DNA of 64,000 nucleotides from Streptomyces sp. DH5. GTDB taxonomy: Bacteria > Actinomycetota > Actinomycetes > Streptomycetales > Streptomycetaceae. Under the pieces are notes generated by a model. The model saw nothing but the letters and a program-made list of their open reading frames with translations. It was not told the origin of the DNA and did no database searches. Position 1 is the first letter of the stretch, and each line of letters starts with the position of its first letter. The stretch is from the NCBI RefSeq assembly GCF_020873915.1, contig NZ_JAHWGP010000019.1, forward strand, positions 62,001 through 126,000, written 5' to 3'. Position numbers and translations under genes: made by a program. Positions 34,283 through 42,640 of the stretch are shown piece after piece.

Positions 34283-34702
34283 ATGTCCTCCGTCCCGCTC
34301 GCCTCCGTGCTGTTCGTCTGCGTCCACAACGCCGGCCGCTCCCAGATGGCCGCCGGATTCCTCCACCACCTCGCCGGCGACCGTGTGGAGGTCCGCTCCG
34401 CAGGCTCCCTCCCCGGCGACCGGGTCAACCCGGCCGCCGTCGAGGCGATGCGGGAAGTCGGCATCGACATCGCAGACGCCCGGCCGAAGATCCTCACCAC
34501 GGAGGCCGTCCAGGCGTCCGACTACGTCATCACCATGGGCTGCGGCGACGCCTGCCCCGTCTTCCCCGGCAGGAAGTACCTCGACTGGGCCCTGGAAGAC
34601 CCCGCCGGCAAGGGCGTCGAAGCCGTCCGCCCCATCCGCGACGAGATCAAGACCCGCATCGAGGCACTCATCGCCGAGATCGACACCCCGCAGGAGGCGT
34701 GA
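34283..34702 (+). CDS. arsC: Arsenate reductase, low-molecular-weight phosphatase type
   Basis: 139 residues. P-loop VCVHNAGRSQ near residue 12, later catalytic thiols in TMGCGDACPVFPG, and DWALEDP. This is the thioredoxin/mycothiol-coupled LMW-PTP ArsC. ATG at 34283 with AAGGAAG upstream. The frame is open back to an ATG at 34187 that also has AAGGG. The extra 32 codons contain a second ITMGCGDAWP copy, apparently a relic of another arsC, so the downstream start is preferred. Reduces arsenate to arsenite for ACR3. Confidence 0.9.
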   Translation: MSSVPLASVLFVCVHNAGRSQMAAGFLHHLAGDRVEVRSAGSLPGDRVNPAAVEAMREVGIDIADARPKILTTEAVQASDYVITMGCGDACPVFPGRKYLDWALEDPAGKGVEAVRPIRDEIKTRIEALIAEIDTPQEA

Positions 34703-34894
34703 CCCGCGGCACCGGGCTTCCGGCCGGCTGTGCGTACTGGGCCCGAACGCCCCGCCCCTGGCCGGGGTAGGGTCCGGATGTGCGTTGATCTCCCGGGCGG
34801 CAGTCAAGTGCGGCCGCAGACGGTGCGGGGCGCCCCTCGACCAAGGGGCCGCCCCGGCAGGCATACCCGTCATCACCTCGCGGAGATCCCCACC

Positions 34895-35629
34895 ATGACC
34901 GCTCAGCAGTCCCTCACCTACGACGCGTTCGTCGAACTCGCCACCGCGGACCCGGCCGTCGTCGGCCTCGTCCTCACAGGCTCCCGAGCCCACGACGGCA
35001 TGATCACCCGGTACTCCGACCACGATCTGTACGTGGTCCTCGCCGATGGCGCCGTCACCGAGCTCGCCAGGCTCGCGGGCCGCCGCACCGCCGGGCTGGA
35101 CCTCGTCATCGTCTCCCTCACCGAGTTCCGCGCAGCCGGGATGCCCGGCCACGAACGCTACGCCCTCGCCCGTGCCCGGGTCGTGCTCGACCGGCTCGAC
35201 GGAGACATCGCCCGGCTTCTCGCCGACAAGGCACGCCTGGGTGCCGATGAGGCGTTCCACCACGCCGGTGGCCTGCTCGACGCCTACGCCAACTCGCTCT
35301 ACCGCTCCGTCAAGAACCACCGGGACGGACACGCCCTCGCCGCTCGCCTCGACGCCGCCGACAGCATGCGGTTCCTGCTCGAACTGCTCTTCGCTCTCGA
35401 CCGCCGTCCCCGCCCCTACAACAAGTACCTGGAGTGGGAGCTCGACCGGTTACCGCTTCCGGGCTGGGACACCGGTGCGTTGCTCCACGCCGTGGACCGT
35501 GTCTCTGCGACAGGCGACGTAGCGCCGCAACGGCACCTGTTCGCCCTTGTCGAGACGGCGGCCCGAGAGGCCGGGCTCGGCGGGGTTCTGGACGCCTGGG
35601 GCGAGGACCTGGACCTCATGCGACCGTGA
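34895..35629 (+). CDS. Nucleotidyltransferase-domain protein
   Basis: 244 residues. An N-terminal NT/pol-beta motif GSRAHDGMITRYSDHDLYVV (Gly-Ser and the D-x-D metal pair) is followed by an alpha-helical C-terminal domain with Y-N-K-Y-L-E-W. Similar to aminoglycoside-adenylyltransferase-like or MNT-type proteins. ATG at 34895 with GGAG at about 9 nt. It contains a TTA codon at 35450-35452 (DRL). Substrate unknown; antibiotic modification or a toxin-antitoxin-like role are alternatives. A hairpin terminator follows. Confidence 0.75.
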   Translation: MTAQQSLTYDAFVELATADPAVVGLVLTGSRAHDGMITRYSDHDLYVVLADGAVTELARLAGRRTAGLDLVIVSLTEFRAAGMPGHERYALARARVVLDRLDGDIARLLADKARLGADEAFHHAGGLLDAYANSLYRSVKNHRDGHALAARLDAADSMRFLLELLFALDRRPRPYNKYLEWELDRLPLPGWDTGALLHAVDRVSATGDVAPQRHLFALVETAAREAGLGGVLDAWGEDLDLMRP

Positions 35630-35646
35630 CACCGGGGCGGAGAGAC

Positions 35647-35675
35647 TCCCCGCGGCCGTGGGCCGCGGCCGCGGG
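35647..35675. terminator. Terminator between convergent nucleotidyltransferase and thrS genes
   Basis: 11-bp stem CCCCGCGGCCG / CGGCCGCGGGG with a 7-nt loop, 18 nt after the nucleotidyltransferase stop and 38 nt before the thrS stop. Confidence 0.75.
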
Positions 35676-35712
35676 GGGTGCCCTGGCACTCCCCTCCCCG
35701 ACCGCGCGCTCG

Positions 35713-36948
35713 CTACGAGGTGACGTCGGCCCACAAGTCGGTGCTGTGGGCTTCGACGAGGGCGCTGATGCGGGTGAGGGCGTCGCCGGCCGGCTGCGGG
35801 GCGAGCCGGCGTCCGTCGCGCAAGCGCAGTGCGACGTGACCGTCAGCGGCCTCCCTGGCGCCGATGACGGCCTGGTAGGGGACCAGGCGGGCCTCCCGGA
35901 CACGGGCGCCCAGGCTGCCGCGGTCCGGTCCCGCGATCCGGACGCGCAGTCCGAGACCGGTGCAGCGTCGGGCGAGGGCAGCGGCGTCCGGCCGTTCGGT
36001 GTCGGAGACCGGGAGGATGACCAGCTGGGTGGGGGAGAGCCAGGCGGGGAAGGCACCGCCGTGCTGTTCGACGAGATGGGCGACGGCACGTTCCACGCTG
36101 CCGATGATGCTGCGGTGGACCATCACCGGGCGGTGTCCGGCGCCGTCCGCGCCGATGTAGTGCAGGTCGAACCGCTCGGGCTGGTGGAAGTCGATCTGGA
36201 CGGTGGACAGGGTGGACTCCCGGCCGGCTCCGTCGGCGACCTGGACGTCGATCTTCGGGCCGTAGAACGCGGCCTCTCCCTCGGCTGCCTCGTAGGGCAG
36301 GCCCGAGCGGTCGAGGACGTCGGTCAGCAGGGCGGTGGACCGCCGCCACTTCTCGGGGGCGGCGACGTACTTGCCGCCGGGGCCCGGGAGGGAGAGCCGG
36401 TGACGAGCGGGGGTGATGCCGAGCGCCTGGTACGCCCGGCGGATCATCTCCAGCGCGGCCCGCGCCTCCTCGGCGACCTGGTCCAGGGTGCAGAAGATGT
36501 GCGCGTCGTTGAGCTGGATGGCCCGTACCCGGGTCAGCCCGCCGAGCACCCCGGAGAGTTCGGAGCGGTACATGCCGCCCAGTTCCGCCATCCGCAGGGG
36601 CAGTTCGCGGTAGCTCCGGGAGCGGGAGCGGTAGATCACCGCGTGATGAGGGCACAGGCTCGGCCGCAGGACGACCTGCTCCCCGCCCAGCTCCATCGGG
36701 GGGAACATGTCGTCGCTGTAGTGCTCCCAGTGCCCGGAGATCTCGTACAGCTCCCGCTTGCCGAGGACCGGCGAGTACACGTGCTGGTAGCCCGCCCGCC
36801 GTTCGGCGGTGCGGATGTACTCCTCCAGGGTGTGCCTCAGGGCCGCGCCGTCGGGCAGCCAGTACGGCAGGCCGGCGCCGATCAGGGGGTCGGTGTCGAA
36901 CAGGCCCAGTTCACGGCCGAGCCTGCGGTGGTCGTGCACGGTGGTCAT
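35713..36948 (-). CDS. thrS: Short threonyl-tRNA synthetase lacking TGS and editing domains
   Basis: 411 residues against about 650 for housekeeping ThrRS: the TGS and editing domains are absent. Catalytic core retains the presumed zinc ligands (Cys in LRPSLCPHH, His in NDAHIFC, His in VMVHRSIIGS), motif 2 around GLTRVRAIQ, and an anticodon-binding domain. Before the His of DAHIF the usual Q-D reads L-N, and M-N before the CP is S-L, so substrate contacts are altered. ATG at 36948 with GAGGAG 6 nt upstream. It may be a second, inhibitor-tolerant ThrRS or a natural-product enzyme. Control by the leader attenuator upstream is likely. Confidence 0.88.
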   Translation of the reverse strand: MTTVHDHRRLGRELGLFDTDPLIGAGLPYWLPDGAALRHTLEEYIRTAERRAGYQHVYSPVLGKRELYEISGHWEHYSDDMFPPMELGGEQVVLRPSLCPHHAVIYRSRSRSYRELPLRMAELGGMYRSELSGVLGGLTRVRAIQLNDAHIFCTLDQVAEEARAALEMIRRAYQALGITPARHRLSLPGPGGKYVAAPEKWRRSTALLTDVLDRSGLPYEAAEGEAAFYGPKIDVQVADGAGRESTLSTVQIDFHQPERFDLHYIGADGAGHRPVMVHRSIIGSVERAVAHLVEQHGGAFPAWLSPTQLVILPVSDTERPDAAALARRCTGLGLRVRIAGPDRGSLGARVREARLVPYQAVIGAREAADGHVALRLRDGRRLAPQPAGDALTRISALVEAHSTDLWADVTS

Positions 36949-36992
36949 CGCGGTCTCCTCGCTGGCGGCGGGGCAGGTGACCGGGCCCACGA

Positions 36993-37024
36993 CGAAGCCC
37001 CGGGGCACTTGCCCCGGGGCTTCG
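36993..37024 (-). terminator. Attenuator hairpin in the thrS leader
   Basis: Arms CGAAGCCCCGGGGCA and the exact complement with a 2-nt centre: 15-bp perfect stem, 15 bp after the leader-peptide stop and 44 bp before the thrS start. No other gene ends here, so it is a leader terminator. Confidence 0.8.
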
Positions 37025-37038
37025 CATCAGGTCGTCCG

Positions 37039-37089
37039 TCAGCGCGCCGGGACACTCTCCGGCGTCGTCGTCACAGCGGCGCGCTTCAT
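37039..37089 (-). CDS. Threonine-rich leader peptide of thrS
   Basis: The short frame encodes MKRAAVTTTPESVPAR. Codons 7-9 are ACG ACG ACG, three consecutive Thr codons. It lies 90 bp before thrS and directly before a strong terminator hairpin, the layout of ribosome-mediated attenuation: stalling at Thr codons when charged tRNA-Thr is scarce would favour read-through. A -10-like TAGCGT (37102-37097) 7 nt upstream of the ATG suggests a leaderless transcript. Confidence 0.65.
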   Translation of the reverse strand: MKRAAVTTTPESVPAR

Positions 37090-37096
37090 GCCGCAG

Positions 37097-37102
37097 ACGC
37101 TA
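37097..37102 (-). promoter_or_regulatory. -10-like box of the thrS leader transcript
   Basis: Reads TAGCGT on the minus strand, ending 7 nt before the leader-peptide ATG, consistent with transcription starting at the A of ATG. No clear -35 box. Confidence 0.4.
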
Positions 37103-37321
37103 GCAGGACGCCGCGCCGTCCACACGGCCATTCCCGCCCAGCCGGCGCCCGAGGTCGTCCGTCCACCGCAGGGCCAGGCACCTGAACCGCGTGATCTGCC
37201 TGAGCCGGTCGACCAGTCCGTGCGCCTGGACGGCGTACCCGCCGGTGACGACCAGCGGGTACGGCGTGCCGATGGCGAGGACGTCGGACAGCGGGCGGCG
37301 GTGCAGGTTGCTGAGGTTCAC
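37100..37321 (-). pseudogene. Truncated AbiEii-type nucleotidyltransferase
   Basis: GTG at 37321 overlaps the upstream stop (GTGA). The peptide YPLVVTGGYAVQAHGLVDR (about residues 20-38) matches the start of AbiEii/AbiGii-type nucleotidyltransferases. After DR the family consensus (S-x-D-x-D-V metal motif) is lost, and an unrelated Arg-rich tail ends at 37100 inside the thrS promoter region. The metal-binding DxD and the rest are missing. Probably a deletion relic. Confidence 0.7.
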
Positions 37322-37695
37322 GCGGCGGCGGACGCCTGACGGGCGAGCTCGGGGAAGGCGTCCTCCCACACGTCGCGGATGGGCCGGCTGACCAGGGTGC
37401 GCAGCGCGGGCCACTGGGCGGCGAGCAGGTCGCCGTTCAGGTGGGTGAGGAGGTCGTGGCGTTGCCCCTCGGCCAGGACGGTCCGGTAGAGGCTCATCCG
37501 CTGACGCGGCCGGTCCAGGTCGTACGCGCGCAGCCCGGACCAGGCGATGTGCAGCGGCAGCTCGACCTGCCCGTGCACCGGCCCGGTCAGCTCGTCCAGC
37601 CGGCCGGGCAGCCGGCCCGCGTACCGGGCACGCAGCACCTCGGCGGCGGACGGCTCGGGCGGGCGGGAGTACTGCGGATCCATGCCCCGCATCAT
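37318..37695 (-). CDS. Small protein linked to the AbiEii-type gene
   Basis: 125 residues if started at 37695; ATGs at 37692 and 37683 are alternatives, and GGAGGG just before favours 37692. Helical, with HIAWSGLRAYDLDRPRQRMSLYRTVL and a W-P-x-L-R-T-L-V segment. Such proteins often precede AbiEii-like nucleotidyltransferases in Streptomyces, so this may be the antitoxin-like partner of the broken gene behind it. Function unproven. Confidence 0.7.
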   Translation of the reverse strand: MMRGMDPQYSRPPEPSAAEVLRARYAGRLPGRLDELTGPVHGQVELPLHIAWSGLRAYDLDRPRQRMSLYRTVLAEGQRHDLLTHLNGDLLAAQWPALRTLVSRPIRDVWEDAFPELARQASAAA

Positions 37696-37780
37696 CCCTC
37701 CGTTCCGTCGAAGTCCGCCGGGTGCGTCGGGTCCGAGGAGTTAGTGGGGCAGCGCCCGCGCCTGTCGGCGTCACGGCGGG

Positions 37781-39043
37781 TCACACGCGGGACTCCAGGC
37801 GGTGGGCGCGGGCGCCGAGGTGGCGGCGCTCGGGGGCGCTGGTGGTGCGGCGGGCGGCTTCGCGGTAGGAGGCGGCCGCGGCCGCGTGCTCGCCGAGGAG
37901 TTCGAGGAAGTGGGCGCGGGTGGCGAGGAGGCGGTGGTGGCGGGCCGTGCGGTGGTCGGTCTCCAGCGCGGTGATCAGGTCGAGTCCGGCGGCCGGGCCG
38001 TGGACCATGGCGACGGCGACCGCGCGGTTGAGGGAGACCATCGGGTTCGGCCCGAACTGTTCCAGCATGTCGTACAGGGCGAGGATCTGAGGCCAGTCGG
38101 TGGCGTCGGTGGTCTCGGCCTCGTCGTGCACGGCCGCGATGGCCGCCTGCAGCTGGTACGGGCCGACCCGGCCGCGCGGCAGGGTGCGGCTGATCAGGTC
38201 GACTCCCTCGGCGATGGCACGGCGGTCCCACCGGGAGCGTTCCTGTTCCGCCAGCGGCACCACCTCGCCGGAGGGGCCGGTGCGGGCGGGGCGGCGCGCG
38301 TCGGTGAGCAGCATCAGCGCGAGGAGGCCCGCGGTCTCGGTGTCGTCGGGCACCAGGCGGTGCAACATCCGGGTGAGCCGGATCGCTTCGGCGGACAGTT
38401 CCGGCGCGGTCAGGCCGGCACCGTCGGTCCCGCCGGTGGTGGTGTACCCCTCGTTGAAGACCAGGTAGAGCACGTGCCGCACCTCGGCCAGCCGCTCGGT
38501 GAGACCGGCACCCTCGGGCACGGCCAGGGGGATGCCGGACGCCTTGACGGTCTGCTTGGCCCGGCTGACGCGCTGAGCCATGGTCGCCTCGGGCACCAGG
38601 AAGGCCGCGGCGATCTGCGCGGTGGTCAGGCCGCCGACCGCGCGCAGGGTCAGCGCGATCCGGCTGGCCGGCGACAGCGCGGGGTGGCAGCACAGGAACA
38701 GCAGGGCGAGCGAGTCGTCCCGGTCCGCGTCGGGCACGGTGTCGGCGGCGTGGCCGAGCAGTTCGGCCTGCGGGGTGGCCAGGGCGAGGCTGTCCTCGCG
38801 GCGCCGGCGCGCGCTGTCGCTGCGGATGTGGTCGACCAGCTTGCGGGAGGCGACGGTGACCAGCCAGCCCCGGGGGTTGTCCGGGACGCCGGCCCCGGGC
38901 CATTGCAGGGCGGCCGCCAGCAGAGCTTCCTGGACCGCGTCCTCGCACGTGTCGAAGGCGCCGTAGCGGCGTACGAGCACGCCGAGGACCTGCGGCGCCA
39001 GCTCGCGCAGCAAGTCCTCGGCGGGGTGGTGCGCGGCGGTCAC
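37781..39043 (-). CDS. ECF42-type RNA polymerase sigma factor with C-terminal extension
   Basis: 420 residues. Sigma region 2 is in residues about 8-75 (FDTCEDAVQEALLAAALQW, NPRGWLVTVASRKLVDHIR), and region 4 about 115-165 (LTLRAVGGLTTAQIAAAFLV, ATMAQRVSRAKQTVK). The roughly 250-residue C-terminal extension (VRHVLYLVFNEGYTTTGG, then RTLPRGRVGPYQLQAAIAAVH) is characteristic of group ECF42, which needs no anti-sigma factor and is paired with YCII/DGPF proteins. GTG at 39043 overlaps the stop of that partner gene. The partner is disrupted by a transposon, so regulation is probably altered. Confidence 0.9.
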   Translation of the reverse strand: MTAAHHPAEDLLRELAPQVLGVLVRRYGAFDTCEDAVQEALLAAALQWPGAGVPDNPRGWLVTVASRKLVDHIRSDSARRRREDSLALATPQAELLGHAADTVPDADRDDSLALLFLCCHPALSPASRIALTLRAVGGLTTAQIAAAFLVPEATMAQRVSRAKQTVKASGIPLAVPEGAGLTERLAEVRHVLYLVFNEGYTTTGGTDGAGLTAPELSAEAIRLTRMLHRLVPDDTETAGLLALMLLTDARRPARTGPSGEVVPLAEQERSRWDRRAIAEGVDLISRTLPRGRVGPYQLQAAIAAVHDEAETTDATDWPQILALYDMLEQFGPNPMVSLNRAVAVAMVHGPAAGLDLITALETDHRTARHHRLLATRAHFLELLGEHAAAAASYREAARRTTSAPERRHLGARAHRLESRV

Positions 39044-39316
39044 ACGTCCGCCGCGGACTCGTGCAGCACCGGCCACAGCTCGACCGGCTCCACGTCGGCG
39101 AACGGCATGTCCGCCGCGATCTCCCGCGCCCGCTCCGGGCTGTCGCAGTCCAGCAGGTAGAAGCTGGCGATGTACTCCTTGGTCTCCAGGTACGGGCCGT
39201 CGGTGACCGCCGGGACGCCGTCCTCGCGGCGCACGAGCTGGGCGCTGGCCGCGTCCGCCAGGCCGTAGGCGCCGAGGAGTTCACCGCTCTCGCGGTACTT
39301 CGCGTTGAACGCCTCC
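39040..39316 (-). pseudogene. 3' part of YCII/DGPF gene split by the Tn3-family transposon
   Basis: Reads EAFNAKYRESGELLGAYGL and continues to TDGPYLETKEYIASFYLLDC and the final ESAADV. The 5' part (MKYVAMIYGNQAKWDSF...AIAKQ) is at 45842-45927. Removing the transposon and one target copy joins AIAKQ to EAFNAK in frame, giving the normal protein of about 120 residues. The partner of the ECF42 sigma factor is therefore inactivated by insertion. An internal ATG at 39234 could give a 64-residue remnant. Confidence 0.88.
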
Positions 39317-39321
39317 TGCTT
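39317..39321. repeat. Target-site duplication, left copy (TGCTT)
   Basis: TGCTT directly before the left end; the same 5 bp follow the right end at 45842-45846, the duplication length of the Tn3 family. Confidence 0.9.
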
Positions 39322-39361
39322 GGGGTGCCGTTAACGAGCGGCGACTCAGGTGACAAGTAAC
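39322..39361 (+). repeat. Left terminal inverted repeat of the Tn3-family transposon
   Basis: Starts GGGGTGCCGTTAACGAGCGG and continues CGACTCAGGTGACAAGTAA; pairs with 45802-45841. Confidence 0.88.
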
Positions 39362-39434
39362 CCGCGAGTAACTTTTAGATCAAAGACCGGCCCCCAAGGA
39401 CGTGGCGAGGGGGCCAAGTGGTGTGCGCTGGTGT

Positions 39435-42400
39435 TCAGGCCGCGGCCGGTTCCGGTTCCGGCTCGGTTTCGGTGGGGGCGGGGACCGCGAGTTGGAGGCG
39501 GCTGCCCATGTTCAGCCGTACCTCCCCGTAAGGCTGGATGTGCATCCAGAACAGCGGGGTCAGGGCCCGCTTGTCCTCGTCGGTGAGGACATCGGCCCAT
39601 TCGGGGTCGACAAGCATGTCCTGGATCATCAGGGTGTTCACGAAGACGAGCGCCGTTTGCAGGAGATGAAGTGCGAGAACGGACAGTTCTTGCTGGTCAC
39701 GGCGGTTGGAGGAGAGTTCGCCGCTCTTGCCGAAGAAGATGATGTCGTTGGCGCCGTTCCAGCCCTCGACGACGTTGAGGCCCTCCTGGATCTCGCGCTG
39801 GAGGTCGCGGTCGCGCAGGTAGCGGGCGACGAAGATGGTCTTCTGCGCGCGGCCGACCTCCAGCATCGCCTGGTAGACGGGGTGGGAGGCGGTGCGGGTG
39901 AAGCGCCGCAGGATGGCCTCGGTGGAGGCGGTGCCGACCCGGATCGCGGTGGCGTACTTGATGAGCTGGTCGTAGTTGTTCTCGATGACGTCCCAGCGGA
40001 TCGGGCGGGTCATCGCGTCGGCGAGGTTGTCGTAGGTGTCCTCGTCCTCACGGCCGGGCCGGTACAGCTTCACCTTGTTGATCTGCTTGATGCGGGGCAG
40101 CAGGTCGTAGCTCAGGAGCCTCGTCAGGCCGAAGCCGATTTCCGACTGGCCATGCGAGTCGACGTAGTTGCCCTCGGCCTTCATGTCGGTGGCGTGCCGC
40201 ATCATCCCCTCGATCGCGGCGGCGACCTCGGAGGCGGTGCAGTTCAGCAGCTGGCTGTGAATGGCCATCGACCCTTTCTCGATGTGCCAGTACACGAGGA
40301 CTCCGCGGCCTCCGTACCGGGAGTGCCACTCGGTGAAGATGTTGCGGTCCCAGGCTTTGAAGTGCGTGGAGTCGCTGGCCACGGTGGTGGTGCCCTGCCC
40401 CCACACGGTTTCCTGCCGGGCGGCGAAGGTGGCGTTGGCGATCTCCACCCCGGCGGCCTTGAGGCCGACGGCGGTCAGGTAGCGGCGGGCGGTGTAGCGC
40501 AGCTCCTCCTCGCTGTGCCCGTGCTCGCCGGCCGCGACCGAGCTGATCCCGGAGTTGGTGCCGTACGCGTACGCGATCAGGAGCAGGCGTTCCAGGAGCT
40601 CGGCCTCGTCGATCGCCTCCCGGGTGCCGACCGGGGCGAGGGCCTTGAGCATCCCGGTGCGCAGGGCGGCCTCTTTCAGGATGTCGATGAGGGCGACGGT
40701 GCCCCACTTCTTGCGGATCGCCTTCTTGAGGCGGCGCAGGTTCTTCGGCTCCTTCTGCGGCTCGGGCTCGGTGAGCTTGATCGCCCCGTTGCGGTGCTTG
40801 CCGCTGATCGTGACCCAGGGCAGCTTCGGCAGCCTGGTGTCCAGGGCGCCGAGCGCCTCGCGCATCTCGCTCTGGAGCTGGGCGGTGAACACCTTCGCCT
40901 CGCGCGGCTTGTTCAGCTTCTCGTAGTACTCCGTGCGCCGGATCTCGAAGTCGTCAGGCAGGTCGTCGTCGGGGTTGCGCCACTTGTCGGCGCCGACCAC
41001 CCAGATCTCCTTGCAGCGCAGCCGGTCGCGCAGGGCCTGGAAGACGCACGCCTCATACACGGTGCGCATGACGCGCCGGGGTCCCTTGTCGGGGGTGTGG
41101 AGGGCGAACTCCGTCCAGTCCTTGCGGACCACACCTTGCAGCGGGACGGTCTCGCCGAGCGGGAGGTAGGTGGTGGAGGAGTCCTTGTGCCGCTCGATGA
41201 GGGCCAGGGCCTCGATGACGGGCTTGTGCCGGTCGTTGGAGGAGCGGAAGTCGAGCACCTCCAGCAGTTTCATCAGCCCGGCGCGGTAGTGGTTGCTGTA
41301 GGAGGACTTGAACACCTCCCGCTTGGAGCGGGCGAAGGCTGCGTTGGTCGCCTTCATCTCGGCGACCAGGTCCTTGAGCGTCTTCTCCCCGCCGGCCGCC
41401 GGATAGACCACCTCGCGCACGCTGGCCTCGGGGGCGCCGAGCGAGGCCGCGGCGATCCGTCCGAGCAGCCCGGCCTTGCCCCTCACCTTGGTGAACTCGG
41501 CGACGAACGCCTCGGTCACCTTCTTCTCCGCTCGCGCGTTGATGCGGTGCACGGTGGAGTTCAGCAGCTCCACCAGCGTGTCGGTGATCTCCCGCTGCCG
41601 CTGGAACAGCAGGGCGGCGAGCAGGACGTGCCGCACCTCGGGGGCGAAGCGTCGCAGGTGGCTGGGCGAGGACGCCGACGCTCTCGCCCGCCAGGCGCCC
41701 ACGACCTGTACGCCGATCCCGGTGAACACCTTCTCCGGGATGCCGACGGAGCGGACCTGCTTGAGCTTGGAGATCTCGTCCAGCAGCGAGTTGAGGCTGA
41801 CGTTGCCCGGATGGGCCTTGATGTCCGAGAGCACCGACTCCACATCGTCTTCGTCGTCCTGCGCGGTCGCATCACCCTGGGCGGGGCCGTCGCCGGTCAG
41901 GTCGGTGAAGACCAGCGCGTCCAGGCGGCGGGTGCAGCCCTCGGCCCGCGCCAGGCGGGCGGCGACCTCGGCGACGGCGCGCTCGTCGGCCTGGTGCAGC
42001 GCGGAGCGGATGATCGTTTCGACCTGGGCCGCGGTCGGCGGCTCGATCAGCTCCGCGCGCATCTGCCGCAGCAGCTCGGCCCGCACCTGCTCCTCGCGCC
42101 GTTCGTCGTGCCAGATCACGTCCACCAGGTGCGAGACGAGCTTGACCAGGTCGGTCTTGGTGCACTCGTGCCAGCCGGTCAGATCCCGCAGCTCGCTGCG
42201 GTGCCGCTTGGCCGCGCGAGAGGTGAAGTCGTAGAAGGCCAGCTCGGACGCGGCGACGCCGACCTGCTTGGCGACGTGCTCGACCGCGTCGGGCGGCAGT
42301 TCCAGGCGCATCCGGGGAAACCGGCCGCGCCAGGCCAAAAACTTGAGCTGAACGGCGAAGCCCAGCCTCGTGGCGCCGGTCTTGTTCCGCAGCCAGCCCG

Positions 42401-42461
42401 CCTCGTCTCCGGAGAGGGTGAAGTGGTCCACCACCCCGTCCAGACCCAGATCCCGCCCCAC
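39435..42461 (-). CDS. tnpA: Tn3-family transposase TnpA
   Basis: 1,008 residues from a GTG at 42461 with GGAAGGA 8 nt upstream; the frame is open to 42536 without a better start. The N-terminal DUF4158-type domain starts HFTLSGDEAGWLRNKTGATR. The C-terminal DDE catalytic domain has VASDSTHFKAWDRN (Asp), NYVDSHGQSEIGF (Asp) and GKSGELSSNRRDQQELSVLA (Glu). Ends LTPLFWMHIQPYGEVRLNMG, usual for the family. Performs replicative transposition with the cognate ends. It lies at the left end, transcribed towards that end. Confidence 0.93.
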   Translation of the reverse strand: MGRDLGLDGVVDHFTLSGDEAGWLRNKTGATRLGFAVQLKFLAWRGRFPRMRLELPPDAVEHVAKQVGVAASELAFYDFTSRAAKRHRSELRDLTGWHECTKTDLVKLVSHLVDVIWHDERREEQVRAELLRQMRAELIEPPTAAQVETIIRSALHQADERAVAEVAARLARAEGCTRRLDALVFTDLTGDGPAQGDATAQDDEDDVESVLSDIKAHPGNVSLNSLLDEISKLKQVRSVGIPEKVFTGIGVQVVGAWRARASASSPSHLRRFAPEVRHVLLAALLFQRQREITDTLVELLNSTVHRINARAEKKVTEAFVAEFTKVRGKAGLLGRIAAASLGAPEASVREVVYPAAGGEKTLKDLVAEMKATNAAFARSKREVFKSSYSNHYRAGLMKLLEVLDFRSSNDRHKPVIEALALIERHKDSSTTYLPLGETVPLQGVVRKDWTEFALHTPDKGPRRVMRTVYEACVFQALRDRLRCKEIWVVGADKWRNPDDDLPDDFEIRRTEYYEKLNKPREAKVFTAQLQSEMREALGALDTRLPKLPWVTISGKHRNGAIKLTEPEPQKEPKNLRRLKKAIRKKWGTVALIDILKEAALRTGMLKALAPVGTREAIDEAELLERLLLIAYAYGTNSGISSVAAGEHGHSEEELRYTARRYLTAVGLKAAGVEIANATFAARQETVWGQGTTTVASDSTHFKAWDRNIFTEWHSRYGGRGVLVYWHIEKGSMAIHSQLLNCTASEVAAAIEGMMRHATDMKAEGNYVDSHGQSEIGFGLTRLLSYDLLPRIKQINKVKLYRPGREDEDTYDNLADAMTRPIRWDVIENNYDQLIKYATAIRVGTASTEAILRRFTRTASHPVYQAMLEVGRAQKTIFVARYLRDRDLQREIQEGLNVVEGWNGANDIIFFGKSGELSSNRRDQQELSVLALHLLQTALVFVNTLMIQDMLVDPEWADVLTDEDKRALTPLFWMHIQPYGEVRLNMGSRLQLAVPAPTETEPEPEPAAA

Positions 42462-42640
42462 TGTCCAGTTCCTTCCGCACGCCCCCGTGATCGTCTGTCG
42501 GGCTGGACGGTAGGGGCGCTGGTGTACGGCTGGCACGGGTATCGACGAAGTGCCCGGGAGGGACGGAGTGACCTGGTACAGCTACCGGTTCTGCCGCAAG
42601 ACGGCGTCCACGTCGCCGGTGCGGAGAAGACCGACGCGGC

